From assembly GCA_046160825.1 (NCBI GenBank), contig JBJXHC010000012.1, positions 1 to 59,005 of the forward strand: DNA of 59,005 bases. The letters are read 5' to 3'. The position numbers and the translations under genes were made by a program. Under the pieces are notes generated by a model. The model was not told the origin of the DNA. It searched no databases and saw only the letters and a program-made list of their open reading frames with translations. Source of the stretch: JBJXHC01 sp046160825 (GTDB lineage Bacteria > Bacteroidota > Ignavibacteria > UBA10030 > UBA6906). Shown here in pieces: positions 32,607 through 40,331 of the stretch (within the stretch, counting starts at the first letter, position 1; the number at the start of each line of letters is the position of its first letter).

Positions 32607-33587
32607 TCACGTCAGACTCACGATAATCTTCCCCTTATGATCGCCTGTACCAAAGAGTCGAAAGGCTTGAGGCAAATCTGAGAGTCCGTACGGCCCTTCG
32701 ATCACTGGTAGCAGTTTACCGGATGCGAACAGCTCATTCATGTGGGCAAGATCCTTGTTGGCTTTCAACGCGACGATGCGCACGTGCTTTCCATAAAGCC
32801 GCGAGATGACGGGACCCAGTACCAAGGCTTGCAACAGGCGCGGCACACTGCCGCCGACAGTAACATAGGTGCCGCCGGGATTCAGTGCCCGGAGGTACGC
32901 AAATGGTGAACGATTCGTTTTCACATCAAGGATAAGGTCATAACGGTTGTTGCCGTCCGTGAAGTCTTCCTTGAGGAAATCAATGACGTGGTCCGCTCCA
33001 AGAGCACGCAACATATCCAGTTTGCCGGGCTTGTCGACGACGGTTATCTCGACGCCGTAGAGCCTGGCGATCTGCAAAGCGAACGTCCCGACGCCTCCTC
33101 CTGCTCCGTTCAGGAGCAGCTTCTGGCCCGACTGAATACGGCCGACATCAATGAGGCCCTGCCATGCCAGCATGCCAGCTTGCGGGATGGCGGCGGCTTG
33201 CTCAAATGTCATTCCAGCCGGTTTGCGCGCAACGCTCGCAGCCGGAACACACGCATACTCGGCGAACGCGCCGAAACCGCTCTCACACAAATCGCCGTAC
33301 ACCTCATCACCCGACTTGAACACCTCGACTCCTTCGCCCACGGCTTCAACACGCCCGGCGATATCACAGCCGAGGATCTTCACTTTCGGTCTGAAGACGC
33401 CACTCATCATGCGGCCTATGAACGACGTACCCAGCAGCAGCCCGTAATCCCAATCGTTGATGGACGCGGCGTGTACCCGAACCAAGAGTTCATTGGCCTT
33501 GGGCGTCGGCTTCGGCACATCCCTCATTTCGAGAACGTCAGGCGTGCCGTATCGCTCCATGACAACTGCCTTCATGAGTGCATCCAT
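32607..33587 (-). CDS. NAD(P)-dependent medium-chain alcohol dehydrogenase / quinone oxidoreductase family
   Basis: The 326-residue MDR-superfamily protein has an N-terminal GroES-like domain (MKAVVMERYGTPDVLEM, LGCDIAGRVEAVGEGV) and a Rossmann domain with LLNGAGGGVGTFALQIARLYG and ALGADHVIDF. The catalytic zinc ligands of true alcohol dehydrogenases are not evident, so it is more likely a zinc-free NADPH:quinone-type reductase. The start may be ATG 33575, four codons later, which gives the usual MKA beginning; neither has a strong ribosome site. Confidence 0.88.
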   Translation of the reverse strand: MDALMKAVVMERYGTPDVLEMRDVPKPTPKANELLVRVHAASINDWDYGLLLGTSFIGRMMSGVFRPKVKILGCDIAGRVEAVGEGVEVFKSGDEVYGDLCESGFGAFAEYACVPAASVARKPAGMTFEQAAAIPQAGMLAWQGLIDVGRIQSGQKLLLNGAGGGVGTFALQIARLYGVEITVVDKPGKLDMLRALGADHVIDFLKEDFTDGNNRYDLILDVKTNRSPFAYLRALNPGGTYVTVGGSVPRLLQALVLGPVISRLYGKHVRIVALKANKDLAHMNELFASGKLLPVIEGPYGLSDLPQAFRLFGTGDHKGKIIVSLT

Positions 33588-33600
33588 CTGCTTGTCGATG

Positions 33601-33933
33601 TCATGCGTCCTTTCGCATTGCCGTCTGCAACGCCTGTTTCACCACTTCCGAAACTGTGTCTTTGTTAATCCCGCGCTTCTTACAGTAACTCGACGGAATC
33701 CAATCAGAGAGGCTCTTTACGCCTTTGCTTGAATTGCATGCAACGCAACACCGAGCAATATTCTCCCGGGTGACGATACGTGCGTCGTTGATAATGTGCT
33801 CCCACGTTGCGACATTTTTTCGAGGGCCCTCCCGAGGCATCCTCACTATCATCTGAATGCCGCAATAGACGCACTTCTTATCTCGTTCCCTCACTTCTCT
33901 TTCAAGCCAGTCGGGAATGCCCCAAATGTTCAT
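33601..33933 (-). CDS. HNH endonuclease
   Basis: The small 110-residue nuclease has a zinc-knuckle pair CVYC (21-24) and CVACNSSKG (63-69) around the HNH core: TWEHII (His46) and ENIARCC (Asn58). It has no DNA-binding extension or methyltransferase neighbour. It starts directly after an attC-like sequence that follows the next nuclease gene, and ends 13 bases before the oxidoreductase start. It could be a restriction, mobile-element or repair nuclease; the context favours an accessory gene. Confidence 0.8.
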   Translation of the reverse strand: MNIWGIPDWLEREVRERDKKCVYCGIQMIVRMPREGPRKNVATWEHIINDARIVTRENIARCCVACNSSKGVKSLSDWIPSSYCKKRGINKDTVSEVVKQALQTAMRKDA

Positions 33934-33939
33934 GCTTCT

Positions 33940-34000
33940 CCGATGATGCCCAAGTAGCGCGCGGTTTCATGGCGCGACCCTCTTGAGCGATTGGTTAGAC
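33940..34000 (-). other. attC-like integron recombination site downstream of the nuclease gene
   Basis: On the minus strand the region starts with GTCTAAC, a fit to the attC outer core RYYYAAC, and this box contains the nuclease stop codon TAA, as is usual in integron cassettes. An imperfect palindrome follows: CGCTCAAG then GTCGCGC on one side, GCGCGCTA-CTTGGGC on the other. The final core GTTRRRY is not well preserved (ATCATCG), so this may be a decayed site. Confidence 0.4.
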
Positions 34001-34405
34001 AGCGGCATCAACTCCTGCCTTTACCCGCACCGACTTTGCTTCGCGCAGAAGGAGCTTGGTGACGACAGCCGCCACACTGTTTTCGTAGCCGGAGTCTCGA
34101 AGTTTGTTGAGTTCTTGTCGGATGTATTCCGGCCCGAAAAGGAGCCAATCTTGCTTTTCGAAGTGGGACTTGAGCCAGCTTTCATCACCTCGAATCCTGC
34201 CGGAATCCAAGAATGACTTGCACTCTACGACCCTAAGTTCGTTGTCACTTCCTCGGTACGCAACGACATCAAGTTCCCACCGCGGAGAAGAATGGCGCCC
34301 AATTTCGCGTTTCTCCTCTTTCGTCAGTTCAACCTTCACGCTTGTGAGCGTCCAGTAGCCTTGTCGCTGAAGAATTGCTGCTACTACTGATTCAAAGGCA
34401 TCCAC
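33995..34405 (-). CDS. PD-(D/E)XK nuclease-like protein
   Basis: The 136-residue protein has the nuclease signature: WELDVVAY (Asp46) followed by ELRVVECKSFLDSG (Glu61, Lys63), the D-(X)n-ExK pattern of PD-(D/E)XK enzymes. The N-terminus FESVVAAILQRQGYW and TKEEKREIG before the motif are seen in a group of unassigned restriction-like nucleases. GTG start 34405 has AGGAGA seven bases upstream. The gene is bracketed by GTTAGACAG (33994-34002) and its inverse CTGTCTAAT (34417-34425), which looks like an integron cassette. No methylase or other defence gene is adjacent apart from the HNH gene. Confidence 0.7.
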   Translation of the reverse strand: MDAFESVVAAILQRQGYWTLTSVKVELTKEEKREIGRHSSPRWELDVVAYRGSDNELRVVECKSFLDSGRIRGDESWLKSHFEKQDWLLFGPEYIRQELNKLRDSGYENSVAAVVTKLLLREAKSVRVKAGVDAAV

Positions 34406-34697
34406 TTACATTTCTCCTGTCTAATGCTGGGCTTCCTTGGCGCCGCTCACCGGCTCGCCTTTTAGGTTCAAGTCTCGTCCGGTAAGATGAATAATCTTGC
34501 CCTGTGCGCGCTCGGTTTTCCGGCTAGCACGGTTAAAACATCATCTTGGTTGAGCGGTTTATTTAGGATAACAGGGTGCGCCCTGAGTAAGATTAGACTA
34601 TAGTATGCCAAAGTGTTACCTGATCACCTCTTTTCGAATTTACAGATTGAAATCTCCATATTCAAGCGGCAATAAGATGCCGGTGGAATTTCCGGGC
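34406..34697. other. intergenic region with an attC-like element next to the nuclease start
   Basis: The minus-strand sequence ending in ATTAGAC (34419-34425) just before the nuclease ribosome site looks like the distal end of an attC site. Going away from it are GCCCAGC, a short GC-rich imperfect hairpin (GGCGCC against GGCGAGCC) and CTTGAACC, reaching about 34480. The remaining bases to the M1 peptidase stop at 34698 contain only a weak 5-bp hairpin near 34572-34585 and no gene. Confidence 0.35.
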
Positions 34698-36692
34698 TTA
34701 TTTCAGGTACATCATCCTTATGGCCTGCACGCCGCCGGGGGTTCTCATCCTGCAATAATACACGCCAGAGGGAAGAGCTGAGGCATCGAACTCGACCGTA
34801 TGCGCGCCTGCCGACATTCTTCCTTCCGCAAGCGTCGCCACTGCACGGCCAAGTACATCATAGATCTTGAGCGAAACCCGGTTACTTGTTGCCAGTTGAA
34901 AACTGATCGTTGTTGATGGATTAAACGGGTTGGGATAGTTCTGAAACAGTCTGAAGTCTGTGGGCAGACTACCGCCTTCATCCACACTGCTTGGCGGGTC
35001 CACGATTTGCTTCAGGATCATTGCCTCGGGATCGAGCACAATGCTATCCGGATTGGTAGTCAGGCGCAGTCGGAACACCTGCGTCCGCAAACTGTCCCAG
35101 AGAAGAAACGGTGTGCTGCTGGTTCCATGATACGCACGCACAACCATCGGCATCTTGTATGTCGGCCAGGAGAGCGACTGCTGCTGATAGATCATCAGGT
35201 CGAGCGTATCGTTTGCCCACGAAAACGTCGAGGCATACTTCGGCCAACCCTGACCATAAATCCATTGGTCAAAGAACCAACTCATATCGGTGCCGGTCAC
35301 GGAATCCACCACCGACTGCAACTCGGAAGTAACGGCACTGCGTCCTCCCCATTTCTGCCTGTAGGCGCTGAGGATATCAAAGAACGTCACATCGCCAACA
35401 ACCCCGCGCAATGTGTGTAACACCCACGCCCCTTTGCTGTACACCACATCATCAAACAAATTGAAACCCTGTCCCACCGGATTGTAGATCGCTCCGAGCC
35501 ATGAACCGAAAAAGAAATGTTCCAGCGTGTCTTTCATATAACTCTTGAGTGCCGGGAAGCCGCCAATATGCTCGCGCCAGATGGCCTCGCTGTAGGTTGC
35601 GAAGCTCTCATTCAACCAGATGTCCGGCCACGTCCCGCACGTAACGTGGTCACCCCACCACTGGTGCGCAAGCTCGTGTGTTACCACGCGTGTGTTGGTC
35701 TGGTAGAACCTGTTCATCGTTGTGATGGTCTGGTGTTCCATCCCCAGAAAACCGAATGGCACGATGCCGGTCATTCCATATTTATCAAAGGGATATTCGC
35801 CGAATGTCTGAGCATAGAATGATATGTGGTCCCGCAATTGTGGCAGATACGCAGACACCGCCGAAGAATCCGCCGGCCACACGTAGTACTGTAGCGGAAT
35901 CGTATCGCCCGATGTTGTTACGTATGGCAACGAGGCGATGGCAAAGCAGGACGCTGTTATGCACATGAGATACGTGGCGATGGGATGATCTTCGATCCAG
36001 TTCCATGTCTCCGTTCCGTTGCCGTTGTTGATGACACTTGCCAGACGACCATTGGACGCTGGAACGTAACCTGTCGGCACAGTGAGCGACATGGAGAGCG
36101 TCGCTTTCTCCCACGGTTCGTCATAGCACGGGAGCCAGAACCGCGCATCGGACGGCTCGGAGAAAGTGTAGCCGAGGTTGGATGGGATGCCAATGGAGTC
36201 TTTGAAGAAATAAAAACCCTGCCGCGAGTTTGGGCGCGGGTATCCCGGTATGCGGTGATAACCGATCTGAATGCGAAGCGTATCCCACACCGGGCGTGGA
36301 GTGCCAAGGTGAACCGTAAAGGTTTCCGATGGAGTATTGTATGACACGTTTTTCATCACTCCATCCACCAACACACTGTCCAATTGCAAACCGACCGCAT
36401 TAAGCACCAGCGAATCCACACTCTGCTTCAATCGCATGGTCATCACGCACGTGCCGGAAATTGCATCCGATGTCATGGGAAGATAAAGATCCAATGCGTA
36501 GCTCAGCATATCAAATGGCTGAGGTCCATCATACGATGATATGTTATGATGAACGCGGCCGAGCGAAAGTCCCTGGTCGGGTGCGATAAACCTTCCGGCC
36601 TTGTCGAATGATTCCGGCTGTGTGTAGACACTCCCGCACCACAACAACAGCAGAGCAAGGGTGAACCTATTTCGTTCCAGCAATTTTTTCAT
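34698..36692 (-). CDS. exported M1 family aminopeptidase with T9SS sorting domain
   Basis: The 664-residue protein has a signal peptide (FTLALLLLWCGSVYTQP), an N-terminal saddle domain and the gluzincin catalytic domain. Its zinc motif is HELAHQWWGDHVTCGTWPDIWLNESFA (HExxH-18-E), with the substrate motif GMEHQT upstream in place of the textbook GAMEN; that version is common in this lineage. The C-terminus is a T9SS sorting domain (FQNYPNPFNPSTTI). It probably trims peptides at or outside the outer membrane. The ATG 36692 is used; ATG 36707 is possible. Either overlaps the transporter gene's end. Confidence 0.85.
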   Translation of the reverse strand: MKKLLERNRFTLALLLLWCGSVYTQPESFDKAGRFIAPDQGLSLGRVHHNISSYDGPQPFDMLSYALDLYLPMTSDAISGTCVMTMRLKQSVDSLVLNAVGLQLDSVLVDGVMKNVSYNTPSETFTVHLGTPRPVWDTLRIQIGYHRIPGYPRPNSRQGFYFFKDSIGIPSNLGYTFSEPSDARFWLPCYDEPWEKATLSMSLTVPTGYVPASNGRLASVINNGNGTETWNWIEDHPIATYLMCITASCFAIASLPYVTTSGDTIPLQYYVWPADSSAVSAYLPQLRDHISFYAQTFGEYPFDKYGMTGIVPFGFLGMEHQTITTMNRFYQTNTRVVTHELAHQWWGDHVTCGTWPDIWLNESFATYSEAIWREHIGGFPALKSYMKDTLEHFFFGSWLGAIYNPVGQGFNLFDDVVYSKGAWVLHTLRGVVGDVTFFDILSAYRQKWGGRSAVTSELQSVVDSVTGTDMSWFFDQWIYGQGWPKYASTFSWANDTLDLMIYQQQSLSWPTYKMPMVVRAYHGTSSTPFLLWDSLRTQVFRLRLTTNPDSIVLDPEAMILKQIVDPPSSVDEGGSLPTDFRLFQNYPNPFNPSTTISFQLATSNRVSLKIYDVLGRAVATLAEGRMSAGAHTVEFDASALPSGVYYCRMRTPGGVQAIRMMYLK

Positions 36693-37572
36693 AAAAGTAT
36701 TTTCCATTCGCAACAAGAATTCCCGAAAGGACCATGCCTGCACCGAGATACACACTGGCGGCAAGTTCTTCATCAAGAATAAGTGCTCCAAGTATGACCG
36801 CAACAATCGGATTGATGAATGTCGTAAGAGAAAGGTACACCGTGTCCACCCTCTTGAGCAGCCAGTGATACGTTACAAACGCAATCACCGATCCGAATAC
36901 TGCGAGGTAGGCAATCGAACCGATGGCGGCTGCGTCCCAATGAATGTCACTCCATGACTCCGTCATGAGGCCGAACAGAAACAACAGCGCGCCGCCGAAT
37001 GACATGCCGACAAGGTTCATCGCAAAGGGGTTCACCGGCTGACCGTATTTCTTGGCAACAATCGTGCTCGCGGCCTGCATCACCGTGCTCAGGAGAACAG
37101 CACTCATGCCCAACAGCCCCTGCGCATCCGTCCAGTGAATATCGTTGGAGAAAATAATCAGCAAGCCGGAAAAACCCAGCACGATACCGGCAGCTTTGAA
37201 CATCGTTCCCCGCTCGCCGGGAAGAAATATCTGTGAGAAGATCGCAACCCAAAATGGATAGCTGGCAAACAAAATACTCCCGAGTCCGCTCGGGATGAAT
37301 AACTCCGCCCAATACACAAGACCAAACGGAATACTGTACGAAAGAATAATGAGACTGACATAGAGAATGCGCGTGTCATGCGTCCACGGGATTTGCACCT
37401 TGCGCCACCGGACGATGATGAAAAGAATTGCAGCACCGACCAGGAATCGAATTCCCACTCCGAGAAACGGGGGAACACTCCCCAGCCCGATCTTAATCGC
37501 AAGCCAGGTGGAGCCCCAGATCAAACTGATGGCAATGAATCCACTCCACACACCGATGCGGGGGGAATTCAC
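36667..37572 (-). CDS. EamA/DMT superfamily transporter
   Basis: The 301-residue protein has ten hydrophobic segments in two EamA repeats (first repeat FIAISLIWGSTWLAIKIGL, second from GLLGMSAVLLSTVMQAAS). The substrate cannot be read from sequence; relatives export amino acids, nucleobases or metabolites. The GTG start at 37572 overlaps the DUF1015 stop (GTGA) and gives the usual length, while longer readings enter the upstream gene. It overlaps the M1 peptidase start by 26 bases. Confidence 0.85.
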   Translation of the reverse strand: MNSPRIGVWSGFIAISLIWGSTWLAIKIGLGSVPPFLGVGIRFLVGAAILFIIVRWRKVQIPWTHDTRILYVSLIILSYSIPFGLVYWAELFIPSGLGSILFASYPFWVAIFSQIFLPGERGTMFKAAGIVLGFSGLLIIFSNDIHWTDAQGLLGMSAVLLSTVMQAASTIVAKKYGQPVNPFAMNLVGMSFGGALLFLFGLMTESWSDIHWDAAAIGSIAYLAVFGSVIAFVTYHWLLKRVDTVYLSLTTFINPIVAVILGALILDEELAASVYLGAGMVLSGILVANGKYFYEKIAGTK

Positions 37573-38852
37573 AGCACCGGCTCGTCGAGGCGGTTCATGA
37601 TAAGCCCGGAAGGTATTGGCGGAAAGAACAGCGTTGATCGCGGAGGAAGTTGATGACCTGACCGTGCGACCATGGAGATGGGTCCAATCCGTTCGGGTGC
37701 AAGAAGAAATCCAACCCCGGCCTTCCCCGATGCAACAGCGCGGACAACTTCGTTGATATCCGGCGTGTGACGAACACACTCTGGTAGTTGCTGCATATGC
37801 GCATCCAGTCCCAGTAGTCTTTCCAACATGTACGAGTGCAGAATCGTTGCATCAAGAGTGCGGACTTCCGGTGGAACACCAGGACCGAGCAGATCTGCCA
37901 GCGTCTCCTCGTTGTTCAGTACGGCAACGATGATGGTTTCCCCGTGCAAAATGCAAAACGTGTGGGGCGTCCGACGTGCGAACGTGAGATGGATCTGTTC
38001 CACCGATTCAAGTGTGCGGACCCTGAAGTGCTTGGAGATTTCAAGAACGAAGGAATCCCATTGGAGACCGCGGGGAATATTGACCAAGCGGTGAACAGGA
38101 AGAATCGACGAACCGCCCGAGTCCATGTTTGTCAGGAACATCATCACATGGTTCGAGGGTTCACGACCGGTGTATGCAGGGCGCTGCAATTTGATCATAT
38201 CCCTGTACGTTAATGCAGCTTCATACATGTGGTGACCATCAGCAAGAATGATCTGTTTCGTGGAGAAGTGCTGTTGTAACGCCGCAAGCGTTGCTTCCGA
38301 TCCTACGCGCCACACGCGTGTAATAATCTGTTCCGTCGTCATCTCAAACATCGGATGGGCAATCGTAATATCGACAAGGAGGCGGTCAATCTCCTTCGAT
38401 TGATCACTGTAGAGCGCAACCACGGGAGTCACGTTGGTATTCATTGCCTGGATCTGGCGGAATCTGTCTTCACGCGGACGAGGCAGGGTGGCAAGGTGCG
38501 GGAGAATACCCCCGTCCCGGAATTCCTCCAGCTTGCAAAGCGCGATGACGCCGATGCGTTGGCGCATGATGCCGTTCGCATCCTTGTATGACTGTGAGAC
38601 CACGTACATCGCACGATCATTGTCGCGCTGCAATACTCCTTCACGGTATAATGCATCGAAACAGGACGCCGCATACGCATACGATTCTCCATTCCGAGCG
38701 AGGGTGAATCGCACCGCGTTATACTCATGCAACGCAAGAAGTTCTTCGTGGAGTTGTGGACTGATCCTGTTGTACGGAGGAGCGAGGACCTCTTCGAGAG
38801 AAACTACTGACGGGCTGTAGTGAACGCCCCGGAAGGGATGGATGTCTGCCAT
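37569..38852 (-). CDS. DUF1015 family protein
   Basis: The 427-residue protein has the family landmarks HPFRGVHYSP, LAPPYNRISP, IGVIALCKLEEF and the strongly conserved IILADGHHMYEAAL. Function is not firmly established. It is the first gene of a short operon with the EamA transporter and M1 peptidase, joined by a GTGA overlap. No signal peptide; it is cytoplasmic. Confidence 0.85.
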   Translation of the reverse strand: MADIHPFRGVHYSPSVVSLEEVLAPPYNRISPQLHEELLALHEYNAVRFTLARNGESYAYAASCFDALYREGVLQRDNDRAMYVVSQSYKDANGIMRQRIGVIALCKLEEFRDGGILPHLATLPRPREDRFRQIQAMNTNVTPVVALYSDQSKEIDRLLVDITIAHPMFEMTTEQIITRVWRVGSEATLAALQQHFSTKQIILADGHHMYEAALTYRDMIKLQRPAYTGREPSNHVMMFLTNMDSGGSSILPVHRLVNIPRGLQWDSFVLEISKHFRVRTLESVEQIHLTFARRTPHTFCILHGETIIVAVLNNEETLADLLGPGVPPEVRTLDATILHSYMLERLLGLDAHMQQLPECVRHTPDINEVVRAVASGKAGVGFLLAPERIGPISMVARSGHQLPPRSTLFFPPIPSGLIMNRLDEPVL

Positions 38853-38925
38853 TACACTATGCTATGAACGATGGAATTCAAGATCATGGTAAAGAAAACC
38901 GCGGTAAGAGTGCAGGGAATGCAGA

Positions 38926-39846
38926 TCAGGCCTTGTACCCAAGACGCGCAAGCCACTTTTCATCACCCCTCCATTGGCGGACTTTCACGTGAAGCTCAAG
39001 GAACACCGGTCGTCCCAGAAATGTCTCGATATCCTTCCGCGCACGTTGACCGATATTCTTCAATGCACTTCCCTGCTTGCCGATGAGTATTCCCTTTTGC
39101 GAGTCGCGCTCGACGTAGATGTCGGCGCTGATAAACGTTTTCCCGGCTTCACGTTCCTTGAATTCCACAATGTCCACTGTGGTGGAATACGGTACTTCCT
39201 CCTTCGTCGTCAGGAAGATCTTCTCGCGAATAATCTCACTGACAAAGAATCGTTCACTCTGCTCACTGACAATGTCGATGGGATACAACGGCGGATGTTG
39301 TGGAAGCAACGGCACAATCGTCTTGACAAGGTCAGCCGTTCCATCAAGCTTCAACGCTGAAATGGGAAAAATCTCTTTGAAGGGAAATGCCCTGGAATAG
39401 AAATCAATAACGGGGAGCAGGCCGGATTTCCCGACAATATCCACTTTATTAATGACGAGGAATACCGGCTTGTTGAATCCCTTGAGTTTCCTGAACGCTT
39501 CCTCATGGGCGAGATCACCGCTCGTCTTCGGGTCGGTTGCATCAATCATGAACAGCAGGACGTCGGCATCGTCGATTGCCGAGGTGGCGAACTGCATCAT
39601 CATCTCATGCAACAGATACCGCGGTCTGATGATCCCCGGTGTGTCCAGAAAAATAATCTGGTGCTCACCGGTCGAGAGAATGCCGAGAACTTTATGACGT
39701 GTTGTCTGGGGTTTGTTGGTAACGATGGAGATTTTTTGTTCGAGCAATCCGTTCATGAGCGTGGACTTGCCCACGTTCGGCTCACCGATAATGGTCACGT
39801 AGCCGCACCGGAAATCGGGCGATGTGGTTGTCTCCGCTTCACTCAT
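38926..39846 (-). CDS. era: GTPase Era
   Basis: The 306-residue GTPase takes part in 16S rRNA maturation and small-subunit assembly. The G motifs are all visible: G1 GEPNVGKST, G2 TTRHKVLG, G3 DTPG, G4 NKVD and G5 SALK. The C-terminal KH domain contains ILIGKQGSALKNIGQRARKDIE. Length is normal. A terminator of glnB immediately precedes its ribosome site, so era likely has its own promoter or relies on read-through. Confidence 0.96.
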   Translation of the reverse strand: MSEAETTTSPDFRCGYVTIIGEPNVGKSTLMNGLLEQKISIVTNKPQTTRHKVLGILSTGEHQIIFLDTPGIIRPRYLLHEMMMQFATSAIDDADVLLFMIDATDPKTSGDLAHEEAFRKLKGFNKPVFLVINKVDIVGKSGLLPVIDFYSRAFPFKEIFPISALKLDGTADLVKTIVPLLPQHPPLYPIDIVSEQSERFFVSEIIREKIFLTTKEEVPYSTTVDIVEFKEREAGKTFISADIYVERDSQKGILIGKQGSALKNIGQRARKDIETFLGRPVFLELHVKVRQWRGDEKWLARLGYKA

Positions 39847-39850
39847 GATG

Positions 39851-39881
39851 CAAAAACCCCGTTACATTCGGGTACGGGGTT
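39851..39881 (-). terminator. rho-independent terminator of glnB
   Basis: On the minus strand AACCCCGT pairs with ACGGGGTT across an 11-base loop and runs into TTTTTG. It lies 33 bases after the glnB stop, and its T-run ends only four bases before the era start, so it also overlaps the era leader. Confidence 0.75.
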
Positions 39882-39913
39882 CCGGCTCTCGGCTGTTATG
39901 TGTAATTCATTCA

Positions 39914-40252
39914 TCACAACGCATCCTCGCCGGATTCCCCGGTCCGTACCCGGATAACATCTTCGACCGGGTACACGAAAATCTTCCCATCGCCCACCTG
40001 ACCTGTCTTCGCGGCTTTGACGATGGTATCGACAACCTTGTCCACCATTCCGTCGGCAACAATCACCTCGAGTTTCACTTTGGGTAGAAAATCAATCTGA
40101 TACTCCGAGCCGCGGTAGAGTTCGGTGTGTCCCTTCTGACGACCGTACCCCTTTACTTCAGTGAGAGTCATCCCCTTCACACCGATTTCACCAAGAGCCT
40201 CACGCACATCATCAAGTCTGAATGGGCGGATGATCGCTTCAATTTTTTTCAT
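39914..40252 (-). CDS. glnB: P-II family nitrogen regulatory protein
   Basis: The 112-residue trimeric signal protein senses 2-oxoglutarate and ATP/ADP. MKKIEAIIRPFRLDDVREAL is the usual start. The T-loop TELYRGSEYQIDFLPK holds Tyr51, the uridylylation site in proteobacteria, and the C-terminal VGDGKIFVYPVEDVIRVRTGE completes the signature. Nine upstream codons open in frame are not part of the family, so the start is 40252. No ammonium transporter or glutamine synthetase lies next to it. The gap to secA is 79 bases. Confidence 0.95.
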   Translation of the reverse strand: MKKIEAIIRPFRLDDVREALGEIGVKGMTLTEVKGYGRQKGHTELYRGSEYQIDFLPKVKLEVIVADGMVDKVVDTIVKAAKTGQVGDGKIFVYPVEDVIRVRTGESGEDAL

Positions 40253-40331
40253 AAGAACACCGGGAGAACTGAGTGGCAACTGTACTGACTACTGTCTGAT
40301 ACTTTTTCATTTTTCTTTTTTGAATTGTTTC

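Noticed and set aside
32419..32610. 63-codon minus-strand frame between the oxidoreductase and DUF2277
   Set aside because: It overlaps the well-supported DUF2277 start and has no family similarity that I can see.
34470..34500. GGTTCAAGTC near an apparent stem, resembling a tRNA T-arm
   Set aside because: No matching acceptor stem, D-arm or anticodon loop can be drawn on either side. The sequence fits the arms of the attC-like element better.
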